A stretch of 38,556 bases of DNA from a virus. Within the stretch, counting starts at the first letter, position 1. Each line of letters starts with the position of its first letter. A model generated the notes under the pieces. That model was not told the origin of the DNA and searched no databases. It saw only the letters and a list, made by a program, of their open reading frames with translations. Shown here one piece after another: positions 11,923 through 19,354 of this stretch. Location: IMG/VR virus record IMGVR_UViG_3300037119_001989, positions 1 to 38,556 of that record; one strand, given 5' to 3'. A program made the position numbers and the translations under genes.

Positions 11923-13865
11923 TACGCCTGGACTACGAGACTCGCAGCCGCTCCAACCTGAAGAAGGTGGGTGTGTGGCGCTACGCTGAGGACCCATCCA
12001 CGCAGATCCTCTGCTTTGCCTACCGCATCAACGGCGGCCGGATCAAGTCCTGGCGCATGGGCCAGAAGCTGCCGCGTGACTTCTGCGACGCCATCCGTGC
12101 AGGCGACCAGATCACCGCCTTCAATGCCGACTTCGAGCGTGCCATCACGGAGCTCGTTGGCAAGAAGCTGGGCATGCCCATACCGAAGCTGTCCCAGTGG
12201 GTGGACACGCAGGCAATCGCGCTCATGTGCTCCCTGCCGGCGTCCCTCGGCGTGCTGGCCGAGGTGCTTGGCGTGGACGAACAGAAGGACAAGGAAGGCA
12301 CGCGGCTCATCCGCAAGTTCTCCATGCCACAGCGCAACGGGCATTTCATCGACCCCGAGGACGACCCCGAGGACTTCGACAAGTTCGTGGCCTACTGCGA
12401 GCAGGACGTCGTGACCGAGGAATCCGTTGCCGATGCCATGCCCGTGCGCGAGCTGCCAGCCATCGAGCAGAAGATCTGGCGCATGGACAGCCGGATCAAT
12501 AAGCGCGGCATCCCAATGGACCGCCTGCTGCTGGCCGGTGCCATCAAGATCGAGCGACGCGGGCAGCAGGAAGCACGCACGGAGCTCACGCGCCTGACCA
12601 AGAACTGCCGCGTGAAGGTTACGGCCCCCGGGCAGACGCAGAAACTCAAGGCACTCGCAGAGGAGTTGAAGTATGGAGGACTGCCCAATCTCAAGAAGGA
12701 GACCATCGAAGTCTGCCTTACCGATGCTGGTCTACCCCCACTGCTTCGACGAGTACTCCGAATTCGGCAGAGAACAGCTCAGGCTGCTGTCAAGAAGTAC
12801 TATGCTGCCGCAGGAGCTGTGTGTCGTGACGGCAACGTCAAATCAGTCCATCGCTACCATGGAGCGCACACTGGCCGATGGACTGCTGGACTGCTTCAGA
12901 CACAGAATCTTGCACGTCCAAAGATTAAGCTCGATGACACCGACAATGATATCATACGTGCAGGAGACTATGACAGTCTCGAATGCCTATACGATGATCC
13001 AATGTCCGTCCTTCGGGACGCTGTCCGCCACATCATTCGCGCGATTGAAGGCGAAAAGCTTATCGTCTGCGATCTGGCCAGCATTGAGGCCAGGGTATTG
13101 GGATGGCTGGCATCCGATCCTAAATACCTTAAGGCGTTCCGAGATGGGCTCGACCTATACAAGGTTACGGCTGCAGAGATATTTGGAGTCTCTTACGATG
13201 ATGTCGACGAAGACCAGCGATGGGTTGGTAAACAGTCAGTACTTGCGCTCGGATATTCAATGGGAGTTGACACCTTCTATGACCACTGTGTCAAATACCA
13301 GCCGCAGATCAAGAAGTCTCTCCTGGCTCGGGCCGTAAAGGCGTACCGAAAGACCTACTACCGCATCGTGAACTACTGGAAGGCCATCGAGGTCGCTGCC
13401 GTTCGCGCGGTCATACAGCCCGGCAGCGTGACCGAGGCCGGCTGTGTGTCCTTCAAGATGGTCAAGGGATATCTGACCATGCGCCTGCCCAGCGGCCGCG
13501 CGCTGTGGTATCCCGGTGCCAAGATCGTGCGTGCGAAGACCAGCTGGGGCGAAGAGAAGTCGGTCGTGTCCTACATGACCTGCATCAAGAAGCGTCTGTG
13601 GGTGCGCAAGACCACATACGGCGGTCGCCTCACTGAGAACGCTGTGCAGGCCATCGCGCGCGACATCCTCGCCCATGGCATGCTCCTCATGGAAGCCGGC
13701 AAGATGCTCATCCGCATGCACGTCCATGACGAAGCCGTCACATCAGTCAAGAAGTCTGTTCCAGTTCAGCGCGTCACCGACTGTCTCACCGCAGTTCCAG
13801 CATGGGCGCCCGGCATTCCGCTCGGCGCAAAGGGCTTTGAAACCATCTTCTACAAGAAGGACTAA
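11919..13865 (+). CDS. Family A DNA polymerase with proofreading exonuclease
   Basis: 648 residues. The 3'-5' exonuclease motifs are LDYET (Asp5, Glu7), AFNADFE (Asp71) and YCEQD (Asp163). Polymerase motif A is CDLASIEAR (Asp385), motif B is RWVGKQSVLALGYSMG (Arg434, Lys438) and motif C is HVHDEAV (Asp604, Glu605). No 5'-3' exonuclease domain is present, as in other phage replicative PolA enzymes. It would copy the genome with the primase-helicase. If the thymidylate synthase homologue makes hmdUMP, this enzyme must incorporate the modified nucleotide. Bases from about 12690 to 13330 use noticeably fewer G/C-ending codons than the flanks, suggesting a recombined segment. Confidence 0.92.
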   Translation: MIRLDYETRSRSNLKKVGVWRYAEDPSTQILCFAYRINGGRIKSWRMGQKLPRDFCDAIRAGDQITAFNADFERAITELVGKKLGMPIPKLSQWVDTQAIALMCSLPASLGVLAEVLGVDEQKDKEGTRLIRKFSMPQRNGHFIDPEDDPEDFDKFVAYCEQDVVTEESVADAMPVRELPAIEQKIWRMDSRINKRGIPMDRLLLAGAIKIERRGQQEARTELTRLTKNCRVKVTAPGQTQKLKALAEELKYGGLPNLKKETIEVCLTDAGLPPLLRRVLRIRQRTAQAAVKKYYAAAGAVCRDGNVKSVHRYHGAHTGRWTAGLLQTQNLARPKIKLDDTDNDIIRAGDYDSLECLYDDPMSVLRDAVRHIIRAIEGEKLIVCDLASIEARVLGWLASDPKYLKAFRDGLDLYKVTAAEIFGVSYDDVDEDQRWVGKQSVLALGYSMGVDTFYDHCVKYQPQIKKSLLARAVKAYRKTYYRIVNYWKAIEVAAVRAVIQPGSVTEAGCVSFKMVKGYLTMRLPSGRALWYPGAKIVRAKTSWGEEKSVVSYMTCIKKRLWVRKTTYGGRLTENAVQAIARDILAHGMLLMEAGKMLIRMHVHDEAVTSVKKSVPVQRVTDCLTAVPAWAPGIPLGAKGFETIFYKKD

Positions 13866-13868
13866 GCC

Positions 13869-14243
13869 ATGTACCCCGATTGGTTGAAAGACGCTCTCCC
13901 CATCACCGACGCTGACCGTACCAAGCTGTCCGAGGTGCTGCGGAACTACAACATCTGGAACGACCTGCGCGAGTCTGTCGTGACCACCGAGGTGCTCGCC
14001 AAGAAGGCGTTCATCATCGAGTTCACTGGCAACCGCCGACTCCTCCTGCTGGAGCGCATCAAGTTCCGTCATGATCTTCTCCGTACCAAGCGAGAAATGA
14101 ATGAGTTCTACAAGTCCAAGATCAGCAGAGAAACCTATCGAAAGCCGGCTGCGGCTGGCGTGTCTGAAGAGAGGGTGGCTGCCGCTGAAGTTCACAAGCC
14201 CGGGACGAGTAGGCGTGCCCGACCGGCTAATCCTGCTAAGTGA
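13869..14243 (+). CDS. Hypothetical protein overlapping the VRR-NUC gene
   Basis: 124 residues from ATG 13869. The first 85 residues look genuine (MYPDWLKDALPITDADRTKL, then helical up to LLRTKREMNEFYKSK). The last 40 or so, Ala/Arg/Pro-rich (RKPAAAGVSEERVAAAE and on), lie over the VRR-NUC reading frame and are probably its shadow. The native stop may have been lost. No family recognised. Position suggests a replication accessory. Confidence 0.5.
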   Translation: MYPDWLKDALPITDADRTKLSEVLRNYNIWNDLRESVVTTEVLAKKAFIIEFTGNRRLLLLERIKFRHDLLRTKREMNEFYKSKISRETYRKPAAAGVSEERVAAAEVHKPGTSRRARPANPAK

Positions 14244-14658
14244 AGGCCGTCATGCTTTCATCGAAACAAAAGCGACAGGCAAGAAAGCGTCCGCCCGCCA
14301 AGAAAGAGAGATGCTCGCATATCTCCAGCTTGGCCACTTTTGCGCTGTGCTTAGCAGCACTGAGGAAGTAGACGAATGCGTTTCGTGGCTAGACCTTACC
14401 AGTCCCGAGCAATTGAGTTCGGTTGTAAAAGACCAGTCAGCGCTCTCCTTCTTGACATGGGCCTTGGTAAGACGGTTATTACCCTCAGCATCATTGCGGA
14501 TGATATCGACTCCTGCCTCAGCACCGGCTGCCTCATCATCGCCCCCATCAAAGTCGTTGAGCAAGTCTGGAGCCAAGAAGCGCAAAAGTGGGATCACCTT
14601 AGGAAAATCAAGGTGGCGACGATCAGCGGCGTGGCTCGGGACCGCGAGGCGGTTCTAA
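14101..14658 (+). CDS. VRR-NUC domain nuclease
   Basis: The domain spans about residues 9-100: EKPIESRLRLACLKRGWLPL, GRVGVPDRLILL, then FIETKATGKK. The G-x-PD and E-x-K residues form the PD-(D/E)xK active site of VRR-NUC nucleases, which cleave branched or flapped DNA and commonly sit between the polymerase and SNF2 helicase in phages. The usual phage version is about 90-110 residues. Here the frame stays open for 185, overlapping the helicase gene by 283 nt, with a Ser/Ala/Lys-rich tail that is probably not functional sequence. The front overlaps the preceding gene by 143 nt. The start is uncertain. Confidence 0.7.
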   Translation: MSSTSPRSAEKPIESRLRLACLKRGWLPLKFTSPGRVGVPDRLILLSEGRHAFIETKATGKKASARQEREMLAYLQLGHFCAVLSSTEEVDECVSWLDLTSPEQLSSVVKDQSALSFLTWALVRRLLPSASLRMISTPASAPAASSSPPSKSLSKSGAKKRKSGITLGKSRWRRSAAWLGTARRF

Positions 14659-15758
14659 AGCGCGGCGGAGCAGACGTCTACTTGATCAGCTACAGCAATT
14701 TGCTATGGCTGTCCGAGTGGATGCTGGAGAACCAACCGCCGTTCGACAGCTTTGCCTTCGACGAATCGTCCATGATGAAGTCGTCCGGGGCCAAGCGGTT
14801 CAAGCGGTTTAAGCCCTTCACACCGTTCTTCCGCCGCCGCATGATCCTCACGGGCACACCCGCGGCCGAGTCGCTGATCAACCTGTGGGCGCAGTATTTC
14901 CTCCTGGACCAGGGCAAGCGTCTGGGGAAATACATCACCCACTTCAAGGCCGAGCACTACCGCCAGCAAGATCGGTATGGCTACAAGCTGCTGCTGAAGC
15001 CGGGCCACGATAAGCTGATATACGCTGCGGTGAAAGACATCACGCTGACGCTCCGCGCTGAGGACCATCTCAAGATGGACCCGGTGATCTACAACACGAT
15101 CAAGCTGGAGCTCAGCCCCAGGCAGATGAAGGACTACAAGAAGTTCGAAGACGAGATGTTCGTCGAGATGGAGGAGGGCAGCGTGGAAGCCCTCAACGCG
15201 GCAAGCCTGTCCATGCGCTGCCGCCAGTTCACCAGCGGTGCGCTCTACGACGCCGAGAAGCCCGGGTCGTGGTACAAGCTGCACGACGTCAAGATGGACG
15301 CGCTCGAGGACATGCTGGATCAGATGGACGGTCAACCGCTGCTGGTGGCCTACGAGTTCCGACACGAGGCCGAGCGGTTCCGCAAGCGGTGGCCCAAAGC
15401 CCCCATCATCGGTGGTGGTACCAAATCCAAGGAGACCAATGACGCCTTCAAGAAGTGGAATGCTGGCAAGCTGCCTGTGATGTTTGTCCAGCCTCAGTCT
15501 GTCGGGCATGGGGTCAACCTCCAGTTCGGCGGACACACTCTCCTCTGGTACACCACCACCTGGAGCGGCGAGCGGTACATGCAGACCGTCAAGCGGCTGC
15601 ACCGCTCTGGCCAGACCCACCCGGTCACCGTACATCATTTCGTCTGTACGGGCACGGTAGACCCCTTGGTGCTGACGGCACAGAGACGCAAGGGGAAAAA
15701 CCAAGGCGACATGATGACGGCTTTATCGGGCTATAAAAGAAAGTCCTTGCACCCGTAG
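14376..15758 (+). CDS. SNF2-family DNA helicase/translocase
   Basis: 460 residues. Motif I is DMGLGKT (about 27-33), motif II is FDES (about 128-131), motif III is ILTGTP (about 157-162), and motifs V/VI are VGHGVNLQFGGH and QTVKRLHRSGQT. This is a two-RecA-fold superfamily 2 ATPase of the compact phage SNF2 type. The start at 14376 gives the usual opening (FVARPYQSRAIEFG). It probably remodels replication or recombination intermediates together with the VRR-NUC nuclease encoded just upstream. Leader element P3 starts directly after it. Confidence 0.88.
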   Translation: MRFVARPYQSRAIEFGCKRPVSALLLDMGLGKTVITLSIIADDIDSCLSTGCLIIAPIKVVEQVWSQEAQKWDHLRKIKVATISGVARDREAVLKRGGADVYLISYSNLLWLSEWMLENQPPFDSFAFDESSMMKSSGAKRFKRFKPFTPFFRRRMILTGTPAAESLINLWAQYFLLDQGKRLGKYITHFKAEHYRQQDRYGYKLLLKPGHDKLIYAAVKDITLTLRAEDHLKMDPVIYNTIKLELSPRQMKDYKKFEDEMFVEMEEGSVEALNAASLSMRCRQFTSGALYDAEKPGSWYKLHDVKMDALEDMLDQMDGQPLLVAYEFRHEAERFRKRWPKAPIIGGGTKSKETNDAFKKWNAGKLPVMFVQPQSVGHGVNLQFGGHTLLWYTTTWSGERYMQTVKRLHRSGQTHPVTVHHFVCTGTVDPLVLTAQRRKGKNQGDMMTALSGYKRKSLHP

Positions 15759-15808
15759 CCGGCCGGGCTATCACATAGCCATACCAGCCGGTGCAACGCA
15801 CCAAGGAG
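15747..15808 (+). promoter_or_regulatory. Leader element P3
   Basis: TTGCAC (15747-15752), 16 bp, TATCAC (15769-15774). The -10 box sits in a perfect dyad GGCTAT-CAC-ATAGCC. Downstream come GGTGC-AAC-GCACC (15790-15802) and AAGGAG (15803-15808), then ATG 15815. This is the clearest copy of the family. Confidence 0.75.
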
Positions 15809-15814
15809 CTAACC

Positions 15815-16213
15815 ATGAACGCCAGCCAGATCCTCGCCGACACCGCCACCATCAACGACCAAGTCCCCGCCGACGCGGTCAAGCTGGTGCATGGGCAGGA
15901 GATCCGGGTGCCGGGCAGCACAGCCATGCACAACATCCGGGTCGGCACGCACCTGGGGTATTTCGGCAGCTTCACCACCAGCAACCAATCGACCGAGCAC
16001 GCCTGGACCAACCGCGCGGCGGCGGTCCTGGACGATGCCCCCATGCACGTTAAGCATGCCCGCATGGAGCAGCGCCACGAAGAGTTCATGGGTGCCGTCA
16101 TGCTCAACAAGGGCGACAAGGTGTGGGTGGACGGCAAGGTCATGTACGTCCGAATCCTGGGGGTGCAGTACGCCGACCCCGTGATGTTCTCCTTCGTCGC
16201 CCCGGGGGCGTGA
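15815..16213 (+). CDS. Hypothetical protein behind leader P3
   Basis: 132 residues. The start at 15815 is set by AAGGAG of leader P3. The sequence is mixed, with a helical N-terminus (MNASQILADTATINDQVPAD), Gly/Thr-rich strands (NIRVGTHLGYFGSFTTSN) and a C-terminal beta-like part (KGDKVWVDGKVMYVRILGVQ). The KVWVDGK segment resembles a small SH3-like barrel strand pair. No family recognised. Having its own promoter-like leader suggests strong, independently timed expression. Confidence 0.65.
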   Translation: MNASQILADTATINDQVPADAVKLVHGQEIRVPGSTAMHNIRVGTHLGYFGSFTTSNQSTEHAWTNRAAAVLDDAPMHVKHARMEQRHEEFMGAVMLNKGDKVWVDGKVMYVRILGVQYADPVMFSFVAPGA

Positions 16214-16232
16214 GTGGGGTACAAGAATTTCC

Positions 16233-16295
16233 TTTACGTTTCAAGCAACTGCCCTATCACATGGGCACAACCGGCGCACTGCGCCACAACAGGAG
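16233..16295 (+). promoter_or_regulatory. Leader element P4
   Basis: TTTACG (16233-16238), 16 bp, TATCAC (16255-16260), then GGCGC-ACT-GCGCC (16273-16285) and AGGAG (16291-16295) before ATG 16304. The -35 box is the least conserved of the six, but spacing, -10 box and hairpin fit. The -10 dyad here is GCCC..GGGC. Confidence 0.6.
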
Positions 16296-16303
16296 AAAAG
16301 ACC

Positions 16304-16666
16304 ATGTCCAAGAACGACGACCTGCTCGGTGACACCAAGCCCAAGAAGGCCAAGGTCAAGGCCACCAAGCCGGCGGCCAAGGCTGCCACTGCCAAGGTGA
16401 AGGCCAAGGCTGCCCCCGCCAAGGCCACCGCGCGCACCAAGCTCGGCGAGGACGCCAAGCTCAAGTCCGGCAAGACCGAAGCGAACGGCATGATGGGCAT
16501 CGTGCAGAAGGCGTTCGGCGCCGGCACGACCGTCAAGACCGGCATCGAGCGCCTGCGCAAGACCCTGAAGCAGCCGCGCGGCAAGGCTGCCAAGACCGAC
16601 AGCGACGGCTTCATCCGCGGCTACATCAGCGGTGCCGTCCGCAAGGGTGTCCTCACCGTCATCTGA
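16304..16666 (+). CDS. Basic histone H1-like protein
   Basis: 120 residues. Residues about 10-55 are Lys/Ala/Pro repeats (PKKAKVKATKPAAKAATAKV), like the tails of H1-type nucleoid proteins. The C-terminal half is a small globular domain (ANGMMGIVQKAFGAGTTVKT, then DGFIRGYISGAVRKGVLTVI) that looks winged-helix-like. It probably binds DNA non-specifically, compacting or protecting phage DNA or the host nucleoid. It has its own leader (P4) and lies directly before the base-modification cassette. Confidence 0.65.
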   Translation: MSKNDDLLGDTKPKKAKVKATKPAAKAATAKVKAKAAPAKATARTKLGEDAKLKSGKTEANGMMGIVQKAFGAGTTVKTGIERLRKTLKQPRGKAAKTDSDGFIRGYISGAVRKGVLTVI

Positions 16667-16694
16667 CCGCTTCACCGCACCTGCAGAATGACAC

Positions 16695-17492
16695 ATGAGA
16701 ATCTTCATACCGACTCGCAGCCGTCCCCACGATCAAGTCACGCTCAAGAGCCTGGGGTCTTCCTCACGCCTCGCGAGCTTGGTAGTGGACCATGACCAAG
16801 TCTCCACCTATCGCACGGCGGGGTGGAAGAACGTCATCGGTCTGCCGAAAGACGTCAAGGGAATCAGCCGCATACGCAGCTGGATCCTGAGAACGGCAGT
16901 GGACGACGTTGTGGTCATGATGGACGACGACCTTTCCTTCTACGTGCGAGGCCCTAAGAAGGACAAGGCTGCGGCTACCCCGTTCAGCCTCTACACAGCA
17001 AGCGACAGCGACGTCAGCAAGATGCTGCGCAAACTCGACAAGCTGCTGTCCACACACGCTCACGCTGGCATCTCGCCGCGTGAAGGGAACAACCGCGTCG
17101 CGAGTGACGTGGTGTTCTGCACCAGAATGATGCGAGTCATCGCGTACAACAAGAAGCTCTTTGGGGAGTCCGGATGTGACTTCCACGACTCGAGTTGGTT
17201 CACCATGGATGACTTCGACATGACGCTTCAGCTCTTACGAGCTGGGTTCGCGAATGCCGTCGTCTACGACTACTGCAACAATCAAAAGTCCAGCAATACC
17301 CCCGGTGGTGCCAGTGACTACCGCACATCCGAAAGCCATGCGCGCTCCGCAAGGGAGGTAAAGCGCCGGCATCCGGAGTTCGTGCGCTTGGCCACCAAGG
17401 CGACGAAGACCTCGTGGGGCGGAGGCATGGGTGGCGAACGGCTGGACATCGTCGCCAGCTGGAAGAAGGCATACGAGAGCAGCCTGCTATGA
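16695..17492 (+). CDS. TAGT-like DNA-base glycosyltransferase
   Basis: 265 residues with a GT-A layout: IPTRSR at the start (residues 5-10), GISRIRSWIL (about 56-65), a DDD metal and nucleotide-sugar motif at 77-79 (MMDDDLSFY), MDDFDMTL at 171-178 (catalytic-base region), then GGASDYRT, a HPEF motif and a SWKKAY end. This order matches the TET-associated glycosyltransferase family (TAGT) of phages, which glycosylate hydroxymethylated bases in DNA. No TET/JBP dioxygenase is visible in the window, but a hydroxymethyl-pyrimidine could come from the thymidylate synthase homologue two genes downstream. The stop overlaps the next ATG. Substrate and sugar are unknown. Confidence 0.7.
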   Translation: MRIFIPTRSRPHDQVTLKSLGSSSRLASLVVDHDQVSTYRTAGWKNVIGLPKDVKGISRIRSWILRTAVDDVVVMMDDDLSFYVRGPKKDKAAATPFSLYTASDSDVSKMLRKLDKLLSTHAHAGISPREGNNRVASDVVFCTRMMRVIAYNKKLFGESGCDFHDSSWFTMDDFDMTLQLLRAGFANAVVYDYCNNQKSSNTPGGASDYRTSESHARSAREVKRRHPEFVRLATKATKTSWGGGMGGERLDIVASWKKAYESSLL

Positions 17493-18325
17493 CCATGATT
17501 CACGCATTCTGCAACTTCATCTTCGAGCGCGAGCAGGTGCGTCTCAAGCGCAAGCGCGGCCACCCCGCACCGTGGACGGAGGACCCCATCCTGCGCGAAT
17601 GGCGGTTCTGCAACGTGGACCGCGAGCACGACCGCGAAACCATATGGATTCGTGAGTACATCCGCGGGCCGCACGCAGATCACCCGTCTCTGTGGTTCAA
17701 CCTCGCGCTGGCGCGCTTCGTGAACTGGTCACCCACGCTCGACCAGATGGGCTTCTACAAGACGTGGATGCCGAGTGACTTCATCAGCGTGATGGAGACG
17801 CGCAAGCAGCATGGTCAGAAGGTCTGGTCAGGTGCCTACATCGTCAGCACCAACGGTGCCACCAAGCCGAAACCGAACTACATCGCAGAAGACGTGCTGA
17901 CCCCCATGTGGGGGCGGCGCAAGGAGACCAAGGACTTCACGGAGTGTGCCCACTGGGCAGAGTTCTTCCTGTCGTGCAACGGCATGGCGAGCTTCATGGC
18001 CAACCAAGTCATCACGGACATGAAGTACACGCGGTATCTGGTCAATGCGCTTGATCGCCACACGTTCGTCCTCGCCGGCCCCGGCACCAAGCGTGGAATC
18101 AACAGGTTCTTCGAGCGCGACTTGGGGTTCACCAAGGCCAACTTCGAGCATGAGCTGATCGCGATACGCAAGCTGGTCTTCCGCGAGCGCAACATGCGCA
18201 GGTACTTTGACGGGGCCTTCGAGGACCTGAATAACCTGAGCAACTGCTTCTGTGAGTTCGACAAATATCAACGAGTCAAAAACGGGGAGGGCACACCGCG
18301 CTCCCGCTACACACCAAGGACCTGA
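17489..18325 (+). CDS. 5-hmdU DNA kinase helical domain protein / thymine pyrophosphorylase-like
   Basis: 278 residues, ATGA overlap with the glycosyltransferase gene. The opening FCNFIFEREQVRLKRKRGHP, APWTEDPILREWRFCNVDRE, HDRETIW is the signature I know from the helical domain of 5-hydroxymethyl-dU DNA kinases and the alpha-glutamyl/putrescinyl thymine pyrophosphorylase group. Those act on hydroxymethyl-uracil in phage DNA to install a leaving group for further substitution. No Walker A motif is present, so this is the stand-alone helical version. The overlap with a TAGT-like gene and adjacency to a thymidylate synthase homologue support a role in base hypermodification. The exact reaction is inferred. 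Confidence 0.68.
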   Translation: MTMIHAFCNFIFEREQVRLKRKRGHPAPWTEDPILREWRFCNVDREHDRETIWIREYIRGPHADHPSLWFNLALARFVNWSPTLDQMGFYKTWMPSDFISVMETRKQHGQKVWSGAYIVSTNGATKPKPNYIAEDVLTPMWGRRKETKDFTECAHWAEFFLSCNGMASFMANQVITDMKYTRYLVNALDRHTFVLAGPGTKRGINRFFERDLGFTKANFEHELIAIRKLVFRERNMRRYFDGAFEDLNNLSNCFCEFDKYQRVKNGEGTPRSRYTPRT

Positions 18326-18328
18326 TTC

Positions 18329-19354
18329 ATGCACGTCATCGCCGCACGCAATGTCAACGACGCTTACAACCAGGGGGGACAGCTCATCCGTGATTACGGG
18401 AAGGAGCAGGACACCCGGTATGGCAAAGCCCTGGTCGTGGAGATGCCCGTCACCACGCGGTACAGCCACCCCACCGAGCGCGTCCTGTTCGACGCCAAGC
18501 GGGACGCCAACCCGTTCTTCCACTTCTTCGAGGCCCTGTGGATCATCAACGGCCAGAAGGACGTGAAGACGCTGGCCTACTTCAACAAGCGCATGGCCGA
18601 GTTCTCGGACGATGGTGTGAACTATCATGCTCCGTACGGCTATCGCCTGCGCCACACCCCATGCCCCGTCCGCGACTACATGGACCAGATCGAGGAGTCC
18701 ATCAAGCTGTTGAAAGCCAATAACAACAGCCGGCAGGTTGTTATGTCGATCTGGTGTCCGTCTCGGGACCTGGGGGCCAGCAAGAAGGACATCCCCTGCA
18801 ACGACATGATCAAGCTGCGCATCGTGAACGGTGCGCTCGACATCATGGTCTTCTGCCGCAGCAACGACATGATCTGGGGTGCCTACGGGGCCAACGTGTT
18901 CCAGTTCTCCTCGCTCCAGGAGTACATCGCAGGCTGCGTCGGCGTGCCGGTCGGTGCGTACTACCAGATCAGCTGCGATTTCCATGCCTACGTGGACACC
19001 TGGGAGAAGGCTGACCCCTGCGGGCCTTACGCTGGCGACCCGTACATGACCATGACGAACATCAACACGTTCCCCATGTTCGCGGGCATACCGACCGCCG
19101 ACAAGTGGGATAACGCACTCGCGGACGTCATGGAGACGGTGGACGCCATCGCCACGGGTGCGCCGGAGATGCATGTCATCGGCTTCAACGACACGGACGT
19201 TCCGTACTTCGACCATGTGGCCATCCCGCTGCTACAGTCGTGGATGTTCTACAAGGAGCGGAACTTCCAGAAGGCCCTGAATGCGCTCACGCTGTGCGCG
19301 GCCGATGACCTCGCCTTCGCGGCCAAGCAGTGGCTCCAGAGGCGCATCAAGTGA
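18329..19354 (+). CDS. Thymidylate synthase homologue, probable dUMP hydroxymethylase
   Basis: 341 residues; AAGGA precedes ATG 18329. Visible features are the FFEALWIINGQKDV helix, YHAPYGYRLR, SRQVVMSIW, catalytic Cys157 in IPCND, phosphate-binding CRSND (176-180), and Asn189 in WGAYGANVFQFS. Asn at that site selects uracil, while dCMP hydroxymethylases carry Asp. The WGAYGAN form and the PCN in place of PCH are typical of phage homologues rather than cellular ThyA. It could make dTMP or 5-hydroxymethyl-dUMP from methylene-folate. The neighbouring modification genes favour the latter. It lies 3 nt after the kinase-type gene and overlaps the HD nucleotidase. Confidence 0.8.
   Translation: MHVIAARNVNDAYNQGGQLIRDYGKEQDTRYGKALVVEMPVTTRYSHPTERVLFDAKRDANPFFHFFEALWIINGQKDVKTLAYFNKRMAEFSDDGVNYHAPYGYRLRHTPCPVRDYMDQIEESIKLLKANNNSRQVVMSIWCPSRDLGASKKDIPCNDMIKLRIVNGALDIMVFCRSNDMIWGAYGANVFQFSSLQEYIAGCVGVPVGAYYQISCDFHAYVDTWEKADPCGPYAGDPYMTMTNINTFPMFAGIPTADKWDNALADVMETVDAIATGAPEMHVIGFNDTDVPYFDHVAIPLLQSWMFYKERNFQKALNALTLCAADDLAFAAKQWLQRRIK

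Noticed and set aside
12673-13338. Alternative plus-strand frame inside the polymerase gene
   Set aside because: The polymerase motifs run unbroken through this segment in their own frame. The extra openness reflects the local codon-use shift.
17489-18325. P-loop kinase domain expected with the 5-hmdU kinase helical part
   Set aside because: No Walker A or B motif is visible in this protein or fused to its neighbours, so I describe only the helical domain.
17828-19216. 462-codon open frame on the minus strand opposite the kinase-type and thymidylate synthase genes
   Set aside because: It arises from G/C-ending codons in the real genes; the plus-strand genes carry family motifs, and this frame has none.
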